Positions 5,835 to 12,249 of a stretch of DNA of 12,249 nucleotides are shown here, piece after piece. The notes below the pieces were generated by a model. That model made no database searches. It worked only from the letters and a program-made list of their open reading frames with translations, and was not told the DNA's origin. Made by a program: the position numbers and the translations under genes. This stretch comes from Pseudomonadota bacterium (lineage in GTDB: Bacteria > Desulfobacterota > Desulfarculia > Desulfarculales > JAHJDS01), in the NCBI GenBank assembly GCA_018812395.1, contig JAHJDS010000327.1:1-12249 (forward strand). The letters run 5' to 3'. Positions within the stretch are counted from its first letter, which is position 1; each line of letters begins with the position of its first letter.

Positions 5835-6917
5835 ATGGATCGGCAAGCACCGCTGGTCGTTTGGTTCGAGGACTGCAATAAGGAATCGGTGCCCGTGGTC
5901 GGCGGCAAAAACGCCTCTCTGGGCGAGATGATCAACGCCGGCATCCGCGTCCCACCCGGCTTCGCCGTGACCACCACCGCCTACCAGCGTTTTTGTGACG
6001 AGGCCGGAATCTCCGGCGACATCTTGGGCGCCCTGGACGGACTGGACCACCAGGACTCCGCCGCCCTGAACCAGGCCAGCGCCGCCATCCGGGAGATGAT
6101 CGAGTCCCCGTCTTTCTCTTGGGAGTTCGAGGACCACATCGCCGAGTTCTACCGGCGCCTGGCCAAGCGGTGCCTCCTGCCGGCCGTGCCCGTGGCCTGC
6201 CGGTCCAGCGCCACGGCCGAGGACCTGCCCGGCGCCTCTTTCGCCGGTCAGCAGGAAACCTATCTCTGGGTCCGCGGCGCGGACAACGTCCTGGACAAGG
6301 TCCGCAAGTGTTTTTCTTCCCTGTTCACCCCCCGGGCCATCGCCTACCGGGTCAAGATGGGCTTCCCCCACGAGCAGGTGGCCATCAGCGTCGGCGTCCA
6401 GAAGATGGCCAACTCCTTCACCGCCGGGGTGATGTTCACCCTCAACCCGGCCAACGGCGACCGCTCGGTCATCGTCATCGACTCGAATTTCGGTTTCGGC
6501 GAGTCGGTCGTCTCCGGCGAGGTCACCCCGGACAACTTCGTCGTGAACAAGGTCACCCTGGACATCATCAAGAAGACCATCTCCCGCAAAGGGGTCTACT
6601 ACACCGTCGATCCGGAGACCCACGCCTCGACGTGCCGGGAAATCCCGACCGAACGGCAGACCGCCCAATCGACCATCGACGACGACATCATCGAGTTGGC
6701 CAAGATGGGCAAGATCATCGAGAAGCATTACGGCCGGCCCCAGGACATCGAATGGGCCGTGGACAAGGACATGCCCACCACGGGCAACGTCATGATCCTC
6801 CAGAGCCGGCCGGAGACGGTCTGGAGCGACAAAAAACGGGAAACGGGGGGGGCCCCGAAGAAATCGGTCATGGATTTCATGCTGGACAGTATGATGAAGG
6901 GCAAGAAGATCACCTGA
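5835..6917 (+). CDS. ppsB: Phenylphosphate synthase-like ATP-binding subunit (PPDK-N domain)
   Basis: This 360-aa (about 40 kDa) protein corresponds to the N-terminal nucleotide-binding half of PEP synthase as a separate polypeptide, like protein 2 of phenylphosphate synthase. In that system it uses MgATP to phosphorylate the histidine of the large subunit, releasing AMP and phosphate. Visible hallmarks are VGGKNASLGEM (22-32), VACRSSATAEDLPGASFAGQQETYL (120-144, with the nucleotide-binding Arg123), GVMFTLNP (198-205), the FGFGESVVSGEV segment (219-230), QDIEWAVD (303-310) with the metal/ATP Glu306, and ILQSRPET (321-328). The chain ends shortly after this, before any phospho-histidine or PEP-binding domain, so it depends on the preceding gene product. 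The tail (about 332-360) is lysine-rich. ATG 5835 gives the normal N-terminus. It lies 120 bp after ppsA, with two hairpins between. Confidence 0.88.
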   Translation: MDRQAPLVVWFEDCNKESVPVVGGKNASLGEMINAGIRVPPGFAVTTTAYQRFCDEAGISGDILGALDGLDHQDSAALNQASAAIREMIESPSFSWEFEDHIAEFYRRLAKRCLLPAVPVACRSSATAEDLPGASFAGQQETYLWVRGADNVLDKVRKCFSSLFTPRAIAYRVKMGFPHEQVAISVGVQKMANSFTAGVMFTLNPANGDRSVIVIDSNFGFGESVVSGEVTPDNFVVNKVTLDIIKKTISRKGVYYTVDPETHASTCREIPTERQTAQSTIDDDIIELAKMGKIIEKHYGRPQDIEWAVDKDMPTTGNVMILQSRPETVWSDKKRETGGAPKKSVMDFMLDSMMKGKKIT

Positions 6918-6944
6918 GGGCCCGACTCGGAATTTGAAAGGGCT

Positions 6945-6964
6945 GGGGGAGCCAAACTTCCCCC
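6945..6964 (+). other. Small hairpin between ppsB and the UbiD-family gene
   Basis: GGGGGA (6945-6950) pairs with TCCCCC (6959-6964) around an 8-nt loop. No T-run follows, so read-through into the next gene is expected. The rest of the 146-bp gap (6918-7063) holds no gene or convincing promoter; a strong AAAGGAGGG (7045-7053) serves the next ATG. Confidence 0.3.
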
Positions 6965-7063
6965 TGGAATAATCAACTCAGCCGACATGGGAGGGCATCG
7001 CTTTACGGCGGTGTCTCCGAGCGTCAGCCCCGGTACGCCCGGGCAAAGGAGGGACCTATCTCA

Positions 7064-8473
7064 ATGAAAAGCATGAGAGACTTTATCGAGTTGGGCGAAA
7101 GGGAAGGGGTCGTCAAACGGATCAAGGCCGAGGTGGATTGGGACCTGGAACTCAGCCACATCGCCAAGCTGAACGAGGAGAAATCCGGTCCGGCGCTCCT
7201 GTTCGAGAACGTCAAGGGCCACGACTGGCCGATCATCACCAGCGTCTGCACCACGGCCGAGCGGCTGGCCCTGATCATGGGCATGCCCAAGGACTACAGC
7301 CTCGTCCAGATCATGGAGGAGTGGGTCAAGCTCGGCGACAAGAAGATCGAGCCCGAGTGGGTGGACAAGTCGGCGGCCCCCTGCAAGGAAAACATCTTGA
7401 GGGGGGACGAGGTCGACCTGTTCAAGTTCCCCACCCCGAAATGGTATCCCCTGGACGGCGGCCGGTTCTTCGGCACGGCCCACTTCATCCTCACCAAGGA
7501 CCCGGAAACGGGCTGGGTGAATCTGGGCACCTACCGCTCCCAATTGCTGGGCAAGGACAAGCTGGGCACCCAGTTCATCAAGGGCAAACACGCCGACCTC
7601 ATGCTCAAAAAATATCAGAAGATGGGTAAGCCCATGCCCGTGGCCTCGATCGTCGGCTGCGACCCGCTGCTGTTCGTCATGGGCGCCTCGCGCATCTCGG
7701 CCTTTGTGTCGGAATACGACATCGCCGGGGCCATCCGGGGCGAGCCGATCGAGGTGGTCCAGGGCGAGACGGTGGACCTGCCCATTCCGGCCCACGCCGA
7801 GATCGTGGTCGAGGGCGAGGTGGACGCCGAGGCGTTCATGGAGGAGGGCCCCTTTGGCGAGTACACCGGCTACTACTCCGGCGTGGGGACCGACCCGCGC
7901 AACTTCATCGACGTCAAGTGCGTCACCCACCGGAACAACCCCATCATGTGGGGCACCACCGTCGGCCGGGCCGTGACCGACACCCACATGACCATGGCCC
8001 TCAGCTACGGCGCCACCCTGTGGCAGCAACTGGTGGCCATGAAGATCCCGGGCATCCGGTCGGTCTACTGCCCGCCCGAGGGCTCGGGTCGGTTCCTGGC
8101 CATCATCTCCCTGCAGCAGATGTACCCCGGCCACGCCGATCAGGTCCTGACCGCGGCCATCTCGACCGAGATGGGGGCCTACGGCCTCAAGACGGTCATC
8201 GTCGTCGACGAGGACATCGACCCCTGGGACATTCCGCGGGTGATGTACGCCCTCAGCTTCCGGTTCCAGCCCAACCGCTGTCAGATCATCAAGCGCGGCC
8301 GGTCGACCCCGCTCGATCCGTCATTGCCGATCGACGCCCGGGAAATCACCGGCCGGCTGCTCATGGACGCCACCATCCCCTACGACTGGAAAGACAAGCC
8401 GATCCCCATCAAGCTCGATGAGGAGATAGTCAAGAAAGTCGAGGCCCGGTGGGGCGAGCTGTTCGGCGAGTAG
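7064..8473 (+). CDS. UbiD-family (de)carboxylase, candidate phenylphosphate carboxylase alpha/beta-type subunit
   Basis: The 469-aa (about 52 kDa) protein belongs to the UbiD family, whose members use prenylated FMN to (de)carboxylate aromatic and unsaturated acids. Catalytic positions are intact: Arg158 in GWVNLGTYR and the Glu pair of E261-GPFG-E266, matching the Arg-Glu-Glu set of fungal Fdc1. Asn153, His176 and Glu227 are placed to bind the metal and prFMN phosphate. In anaerobic phenol degradation two UbiD-like subunits (about 54 and 53 kDa) of phenylphosphate carboxylase turn phenylphosphate and CO2 into 4-hydroxybenzoate. Directly following a phenylphosphate-synthase-like pair, that carboxylating role is the best inference. 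Only one such subunit is here, and the small subunits (the phosphatase-like delta included) and UbiX are absent. Alternatives are a hydroxybenzoate decarboxylase or a catechyl-phosphate carboxylase. ATG 7064 has an excellent Shine-Dalgarno. Confidence 0.88.
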   Translation: MKSMRDFIELGEREGVVKRIKAEVDWDLELSHIAKLNEEKSGPALLFENVKGHDWPIITSVCTTAERLALIMGMPKDYSLVQIMEEWVKLGDKKIEPEWVDKSAAPCKENILRGDEVDLFKFPTPKWYPLDGGRFFGTAHFILTKDPETGWVNLGTYRSQLLGKDKLGTQFIKGKHADLMLKKYQKMGKPMPVASIVGCDPLLFVMGASRISAFVSEYDIAGAIRGEPIEVVQGETVDLPIPAHAEIVVEGEVDAEAFMEEGPFGEYTGYYSGVGTDPRNFIDVKCVTHRNNPIMWGTTVGRAVTDTHMTMALSYGATLWQQLVAMKIPGIRSVYCPPEGSGRFLAIISLQQMYPGHADQVLTAAISTEMGAYGLKTVIVVDEDIDPWDIPRVMYALSFRFQPNRCQIIKRGRSTPLDPSLPIDAREITGRLLMDATIPYDWKDKPIPIKLDEEIVKKVEARWGELFGE

Positions 8474-8667
8474 GCGCCCTCGGCCCGGCGGGGGTCCTAA
8501 CTCCCGGCGGTGGATCCCGGCCACGGGGAGCGCCGCCGTACGGAACGAAAAAAGGGGGTGTCGCTCCAGGACGTTGCCGGCTATTGGAAATGGAGCCGAT
8601 CGGCGCGAACCGGGAGCCGGTGTCCGGCCACCCGGTTCATCGCCAGGACTCGTCTGCGGCGCGGCGC

Positions 8668-8691
8668 CCCTCTCCCCTCCTGGGGAGGGGG
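8668..8691. repeat. Dispersed-repeat-like palindrome (CCCTCTCCCC/GGGGAGGGGG)
   Basis: Bases 8668-8677 pair with 8682-8691 over 10 bp (one G-T pair) around TCCT, followed by GTCCGGGTGAGG. This resembles the intergenic repeat common in GC-rich proteobacteria, whose translation reads like LSPPGEGVRVR. It looks like spreading non-coding repeat DNA rather than a gene part. A degenerate second copy may lie at 8811-8832. Confidence 0.55.
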
Positions 8692-8761
8692 TCCGGGTGA
8701 GGAGCGATCGAGTTGCCGAAGCGAAGCGAAAATCAAGCCGAACACCAAGGAGGCGCCGTTC

Positions 8762-8789
8762 GGTCCCGGCCGAAAGTCGGTCCGGGACC
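8762..8789. repeat. 12-bp hairpin with one bulge
   Basis: GGTCCCGGCCGA (8762-8773) pairs with TCGGTCCGGGACC (8777-8789) with a single bulged T and loop AAG. No T-run follows. It sits between the two C/G palindromes, so the three together look like a cluster of palindromic repeats. Confidence 0.5.
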
Positions 8790-8810
8790 AATGAGCCCCC
8801 TCATCGGGGC

Positions 8811-8832
8811 CCCCTCCCCCCAGGACCGGGGG
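8811..8832. repeat. Degenerate second copy of the C/G palindrome
   Basis: CCCCTCCCCCC (8811-8821), a short AGGACC spacer and GGGGG (8828-8832), followed by TCAGGCG, repeat the layout of the element at 8668-8691 in weaker form. The stem is only about 5 bp, so this assignment is tentative. Confidence 0.3.
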
Positions 8833-8897
8833 TCAGGCGTCAACGGGTCTCCCTTGACCCAACCCCACAAACCTTTGACTGACCAGGGAGGCGTCAC

Positions 8898-10541
8898 GTG
8901 AAGCCAATTCGGTATACCAAAGCCATGGTCGACGAGTTCGTCCAGGCCGGCCATTGGACCAATGAACTCTTCTATGATTTCTACGACCGAAACGCCCGGG
9001 AGCGGCCCGAAGCGGAGGCCCTGGTGGACTCCAAGTACCGGGTCACCTGGGCCCAGGCCAAGAAAATGGCCGACGCCATGGCCACCGCCTGGGCCGAGCT
9101 GCTGCCCAAGGACGCCCGGGTGATCATCCAGTCGCCCAACAGCGTCTACGGCTTTCTGGCCCGGATCGCCAGTGAACGGGCCGGCCTGATCTCGCTGACC
9201 GTCTATCCCTATCTCCGCGAGCGCGAGCTGGAGCACTTTCTGGGCATGACCGAGGCCTCGATGGTCATCTGCCCCCACGTCTATCGCAAGTTCGACTACC
9301 TGGCCATGTACCGGGAGCTGATGCAAAAGTTCCCCAGCCTGACCCAGATCTTCCTGTTCGACGAGGAGGTGCCCCCCGGCGCCCCGGACGGGACCAAGTC
9401 CCTGATCCAGGTCACCGAGGAGTACCAGGGCAAGATCGACGAGGCGGCCCTCGAGGCCCGGCGTTTCGACTCCTTCTGGGACGTGGGCCTTCTGACGAGC
9501 ACCACCGGCACCACCGGGTTGCCCAAGCTGGTCGAGTGGCCGACCGCGCCGCGGGTCTGCACCTCCAAGGGCCGGATCGACCTCTGGAATCTGACCCAGG
9601 ACGACATCACCATGGCCGTCGCCCCGCACGCCGGCGGCGCGGCCGGGACCCTGACCTATTTCGCCGCGCCCGTGGCCGGGGCCAAGACGGTCATGCTCGA
9701 GGAGTTCAGCGGCCCCGGTGCCCTGGAGGTGATCGCCCGGGAGAAGGTGACCGCCATCGGCGTGGTGCCGACCCACCTGATCCGGATGCTCGAGGCCGAC
9801 GTCGAGTCCTACGACCTGAGTTCGCTTCGGTTCGTCCGCTCGGCCGGCGGCTATTTGCCGCCCCTGGTGGCCGAGGAGGTCGAGCAAAGATTTGACGCGG
9901 TCATCACCTCGGACCTGGGCACCCAGGACAAGGGCTCGGTCTCGGGCTGCAAGGTCACCGACCCGGTGGACCTCCGGCGCCGGACCGTGGGTCACATGCT
10001 GCCCGGCAACACGCTCAAGCTCATCGACGAGGACGGCAACCCCGTGCCCGAGGGCCAGCCCGGCATCCTCTGGTTCCGGGGCCCGCACGCCCCGGCCGGG
10101 TTCTACCGCGACGAAGAGATGACCAGGGAGGTCTTTGACGAGGCCGGCTGGACCACCACCGAGGACATCGTCCAGCTCGACCGGGGCTGCCTCTGGATCC
10201 TGGGCCGAGCCAAGGACATGGTCATCCGCGGCGGCCAGAACATCTATCCGGCCGAGGTCGAGGGCCTCCTCAACGAGCACCCGGCCGTGGCCGCCAACGC
10301 CATCGTCGGCTACTCGGACCGGGAGATGGGCGAGCGGTCCGCGGCCTTTGTCGTCACCAAGGCCGGACAGACCCTCACCTTTGACGAGATGAAGGATTTT
10401 CTGATCAACAAGAAGCTGGCCAAGTATAAGCTGCCCGAGCAAATGGAGATCGTCGACGACATGCCGACCGTGGGTGACTCGGGCAAGGTGGACAAGAAGG
10501 TCCTGAAAAACCAGGCCGAGGAGAAGTACGGTAACTCATAG
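8898..10541 (+). CDS. AMP-forming acyl/aryl-CoA ligase-like protein (ANL superfamily)
   Basis: This 547-aa protein is an adenylate-forming enzyme that would activate a carboxylic acid to an acyl-AMP and, probably, a CoA thioester. Motifs in order: TSTTGTTGLPK (200-210, phosphate loop A3), APHAGG (242-247, A4), DLGTQD (339-344, A5), GWTTTED (417-423, A7), the hinge and A8 segment GRAKDMVIRGGQNIYPAEVE (436-455), and GKVDKK (529-534) with catalytic Lys530. The A5 motif departs from the usual YGxTE, with Gln-Asp in place of Thr-Glu. Overall layout recalls the dihydroxybenzoate-AMP ligase (EntE-like) group. Following a synthase and carboxylase, 4-hydroxybenzoate or a dihydroxybenzoate is the likely substrate, feeding benzoyl-CoA-type degradation; the sequence does not prove this. 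The start is GTG 8898, preceded 6 nt away by GGGAGG; an in-frame ATG lies nine codons further without such a signal. Confidence 0.85.
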   Translation: MKPIRYTKAMVDEFVQAGHWTNELFYDFYDRNARERPEAEALVDSKYRVTWAQAKKMADAMATAWAELLPKDARVIIQSPNSVYGFLARIASERAGLISLTVYPYLRERELEHFLGMTEASMVICPHVYRKFDYLAMYRELMQKFPSLTQIFLFDEEVPPGAPDGTKSLIQVTEEYQGKIDEAALEARRFDSFWDVGLLTSTTGTTGLPKLVEWPTAPRVCTSKGRIDLWNLTQDDITMAVAPHAGGAAGTLTYFAAPVAGAKTVMLEEFSGPGALEVIAREKVTAIGVVPTHLIRMLEADVESYDLSSLRFVRSAGGYLPPLVAEEVEQRFDAVITSDLGTQDKGSVSGCKVTDPVDLRRRTVGHMLPGNTLKLIDEDGNPVPEGQPGILWFRGPHAPAGFYRDEEMTREVFDEAGWTTTEDIVQLDRGCLWILGRAKDMVIRGGQNIYPAEVEGLLNEHPAVAANAIVGYSDREMGERSAAFVVTKAGQTLTFDEMKDFLINKKLAKYKLPEQMEIVDDMPTVGDSGKVDKKVLKNQAEEKYGNS

Positions 10542-10684
10542 GCTGGCCCGGACGCATCGACGGCCCCGCCGCCGCAGGAACGGAGCAGGCCTGGTAAAAA
10601 AAACCTACTTCCCCTGGAGGAAGACGCCCGGAGCCGGTCGCGGCCGGCTGGATGAAAATCTCGGCCAAATATCCGGAGGGCCTG
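10542..10684. other. Short gap with one small hairpin
   Basis: The 143 bp hold no supported gene. AGCCGG (10632-10637) pairs with CCGGCT (10644-10649). A run of eight A's (10597-10604) and GGAGGA near 10616 are present, but the latter is over 30 nt from any start. Transcription probably continues from the ligase gene. Confidence 0.4.
10675..10679 (+). promoter_or_regulatory. Shine-Dalgarno deciding the Tm-1-like start
   Basis: GGAGG ends 5 nt before ATG 10685. The upstream in-frame ATG at 10652 has no comparable site, and the extra 11 residues it adds are not family-like. Confidence 0.7.
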
Positions 10685-11905
10685 ATGGCCAAGACGATTC
10701 TGTTGATCTCGACCATGAACACCAAGGCCGAGGAGACCCTGTACCTGCGCCGCCGGATCGAGGCCCGGCGCGTCGCCGTCAAGATCATGGACCTGTCCAT
10801 GGGCGGGACCTCGAAGGGCAAATCCGAGATTACCGCCGGCCAGGTGGCCCGGGCCGGCGGGTCGAGCATCACCGCCATCCGGGCCTCGCGGGAGCGGGCC
10901 AAGATCACGGCGGCCATGACCGCCGGGGCCATCAAGATCGCCGCCCGGCTGTGGGGCAAAGGTGAGATCCAGGCCGTGGTGGGCCTGGGCGGCTCGACCG
11001 GCTCGCTGATGGCCACCGACGTGATGCGGGCCCTGCCCTTTGGCGCGCCCAAGCTGATGGTCAGCTCGACGGCGGCGCTGCCGGGCATGGCCACCCGCTA
11101 CATCGACACCGGGGACCTGGCTTTGTTCCACAGCGTGGTCGAGATCGCCGGCCTGTCGCCCCTGCTGCGAAACGTCCTGGACCGGGCCGCTGAGGCGGGT
11201 GTCGGCCTGGCCCGGGTGGCCCCGGCCTCGCCGGAGTCGGTCCGGGCCAAAGGGACCCGCCAGGTGGCGATGAGCATGTTCGGCCCCTGCGAGGACCTGG
11301 CTCAGATGGTCCGGGCCAGGCTGGAGAAGGCGGGTTTCTCGGTCATCGGCTTTTCCGCGGCCGGGGTCTGCGACCGGGCCATGGAGGACATGATCGCCCA
11401 GAAATATTTCGTCGGGGTGGTCGATCTGGCCCCGGGGGCGGTGGGCGAATTCGTCATGGGCGGCATGCGGGCCGCCGGGCCGCACCGGCTCGAGGCGGCC
11501 GGCCGGCTGGGCATCCCCCAGGTGATCACCCCGTCGGGGGTCAACCTGATGAGCCCGCGCAAGAGCCGCTACAAGCCCGACTATCACCAGCGGCGCAAGT
11601 ACGACCTGGACAAGCTGCGCACCTTCCTTCGGCTCAACACGGACGAACTGGCCCAGGTGGCGGCGGCCTTTGCCCAAAAATTGAACCAGGCCCGGGGACC
11701 GGTCAAGTTCCTGATTCCGACCAAGGGCTGGGCGTCCTTCGACCGCGACGGGACCGCGGTCTACGCCCCTGAAGAAGACAAGGTTTTTACGACCCGCCTG
11801 AGGGAACTGGTCGGGCCCAACGTTGAAATCCGAGAAGTCGAAGCCCACCTCGAGGACCGGGCCTTTGCCGACGAGGTGGCCAAGGCCTTCCGGTCCATGT
11901 TTTAA
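10685..11905 (+). CDS. Tm-1-like / UPF0261 family ATP-binding protein
   Basis: This 406-aa protein belongs to the UPF0261 family, related to the ATP-binding N-terminal region of the tomato Tm-1 resistance protein; its bacterial biochemical function is unknown. The start at ATG 10685 gives the family-typical beginning KTILLISTMNTKAEE (3-17). Other signatures are VVGLGGSTGSLMATDVMRALPFG (98-120), the probable nucleotide-binding loop, PKLMVSS (122-128), VVEIAGL (151-157), FSAAGVCDRAMEDMI (223-237), GGMRAAGPHRLEAAGRLGIPQV (259-280) and a C-terminal FLIPTKGWASFD block (342-353). Segments where relatives usually read DTTTE and TGTGG are altered here (DLAPGAVGE, AGVCD), suggesting a divergent subfamily. 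It follows the ligase by 143 bp and precedes the NUDIX gene by 15 bp, so it is probably in the operon. Its inclusion in an aromatic-acid cluster hints at a metabolic role, but none can be assigned. Confidence 0.85.
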   Translation: MAKTILLISTMNTKAEETLYLRRRIEARRVAVKIMDLSMGGTSKGKSEITAGQVARAGGSSITAIRASRERAKITAAMTAGAIKIAARLWGKGEIQAVVGLGGSTGSLMATDVMRALPFGAPKLMVSSTAALPGMATRYIDTGDLALFHSVVEIAGLSPLLRNVLDRAAEAGVGLARVAPASPESVRAKGTRQVAMSMFGPCEDLAQMVRARLEKAGFSVIGFSAAGVCDRAMEDMIAQKYFVGVVDLAPGAVGEFVMGGMRAAGPHRLEAAGRLGIPQVITPSGVNLMSPRKSRYKPDYHQRRKYDLDKLRTFLRLNTDELAQVAAAFAQKLNQARGPVKFLIPTKGWASFDRDGTAVYAPEEDKVFTTRLRELVGPNVEIREVEAHLEDRAFADEVAKAFRSMF

Positions 11906-11920
11906 TTGGGGGAGGGGCGG

Positions 11921-12249
11921 GTGGCGCTCAAGGACTGGCCCCTGGTGTCGTCGGAGCCGATTAGGGACGTGGGTTTGTTCCGGCTGACCCGGGACCGGGC
12001 GGTCAATCCCCGGACCGGGCGCGAGCGCGACTTTTTCGTGATTCACCTGCCGGACTGGCTGCAGGTCGTGCCGCTGACCGCGGACGGCCGACTGGTGCTG
12101 GTCAGGCAGTACCGGCACGCCGGCCGGCGGGTCGGCCTCGAGGTCCCGGGCGGCCTGCTCGATCCCGAAGACCCGGGGCCGGCCGAGGCCGCAGCCCGCG
12201 AGTTGCGTGAAGAGACCGGGTACGGCGGGGGCCGGATGGTCCACCTGCT
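11921..12249 (+). CDS. NUDIX hydrolase, ADP-ribose pyrophosphatase-like (3' end outside window)
   Basis: An open frame from GTG 11921 runs off the window end (109 complete codons). GGAGG (11911-11915) stands 5 nt upstream of the GTG, and the gene begins 15 bp after the Tm-1-like stop. Residues 60-78 show LVRQYRHAG and EVPGG, the usual lead-in of ADP-ribose pyrophosphatases. The NUDIX box follows: G77-G78, D84 where Glu is commonest, R93-E94-L95-R96-E97-E98 and T99-G100. One extra residue in the box gives the GLxDPxDPxP form found in many members. It should hydrolyse a nucleoside diphosphate linked to another moiety (ADP-ribose, an ADP-sugar, possibly CoA or FAD derivatives) using Mg2+. It is likely the last or a later gene of the operon and of housekeeping type. 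Confidence 0.85.
   Translation, partial: MALKDWPLVSSEPIRDVGLFRLTRDRAVNPRTGRERDFFVIHLPDWLQVVPLTADGRLVLVRQYRHAGRRVGLEVPGGLLDPEDPGPAEAAARELREETGYGGGRMVHL

Larger units (their letters stand above)
8474..8897. other. 424-bp non-coding gap with palindromic elements
   Basis: No reading frame here shows a recognisable protein family, codon bias like its neighbours or a supported start. The gap holds two CCCTCTCCCC/GGGGAGGGGG-type palindromes and a 12-bp hairpin (separate entries). At its end, GGGAGG (8886-8891) serves the GTG start of the ligase at 8898. No good promoter is seen, although the size of the gap would allow one. Confidence 0.6.

Noticed and set aside
3876..6917. Split or frameshifted PEP synthase
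   Set aside because: The two genes are in the reverse order to PEP synthase domains, each has a proper start and stop, and the large subunit has its own non-PEP-synthase N-terminal region. This matches two-protein phenylphosphate synthase.
8510..8882. Overlapping small ORFs in the gap before the ligase
   Set aside because: They are basic, low-complexity products of repeat DNA without family resemblance or ribosome-binding sites.
1..12249. tRNA, rRNA, CRISPR arrays or transposase genes
   Set aside because: None was recognised: no tRNA-like cloverleaf or CCA-ended element, no regularly spaced repeats and no transposase motifs.

Overview
The window is GC-rich, densely coded bacterial DNA. Its genes point to an anaerobic Gram-negative bacterium, most likely a high-GC member of the former Deltaproteobacteria (Desulfarculus-like sulfate reducers are one candidate). 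This is inferred from an outer-membrane porin-type protein, a split PEP-synthase-like pair of the phenylphosphate synthase type and a UbiD-type (de)carboxylase. No rRNA or other phylogenetic marker is present to settle it.

Left part (1-2656): a perfect 12-bp inverted repeat of unknown role is followed by a PAC2-family gene with a probable terminator. Next is a signal-peptide-bearing outer-membrane beta-barrel (porin-like) gene, with an AT-rich UP-like tract, a sigma70 promoter with extended -10, a structured leader, a strong Shine-Dalgarno and a textbook terminator. It looks like a highly expressed stand-alone unit.

Centre and right (2657-12249): a LysR-family regulator on the minus strand is divergent from a plus-strand cluster. 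The cluster encodes a phenylphosphate-synthase-like catalytic subunit (612 aa, phospho-histidine at H570), a PPDK-N/ATP-grasp subunit (360 aa), a UbiD-family (de)carboxylase (469 aa), an AMP-forming acyl/aryl-CoA ligase-like protein (547 aa), a Tm-1-like/UPF0261 protein (406 aa) and a truncated NUDIX hydrolase. The simplest reading is anaerobic activation of phenol or a related phenolic: ATP-dependent phosphorylation to an aryl phosphate, para-carboxylation by a prenylated-FMN UbiD enzyme, then CoA-thioester formation. The classical third synthase subunit (CBS-domain), the small carboxylase subunits and a UbiX prenyltransferase are not in the window, so either they lie elsewhere or this is a reduced version acting on another substrate.

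The lysR-ppsA intergenic region is rich in signals: a perfect GTATTTA-N5-TAAATAC palindrome over the -35 region of a TATAAT promoter, a promoter for lysR that would give a leaderless mRNA, and a roughly 220-nt operon leader with a long hairpin followed by six T's (possible attenuator). Strong hairpins also sit between ppsA and ppsB, and the 424-bp gap before the ligase carries dispersed-repeat-like palindromes.
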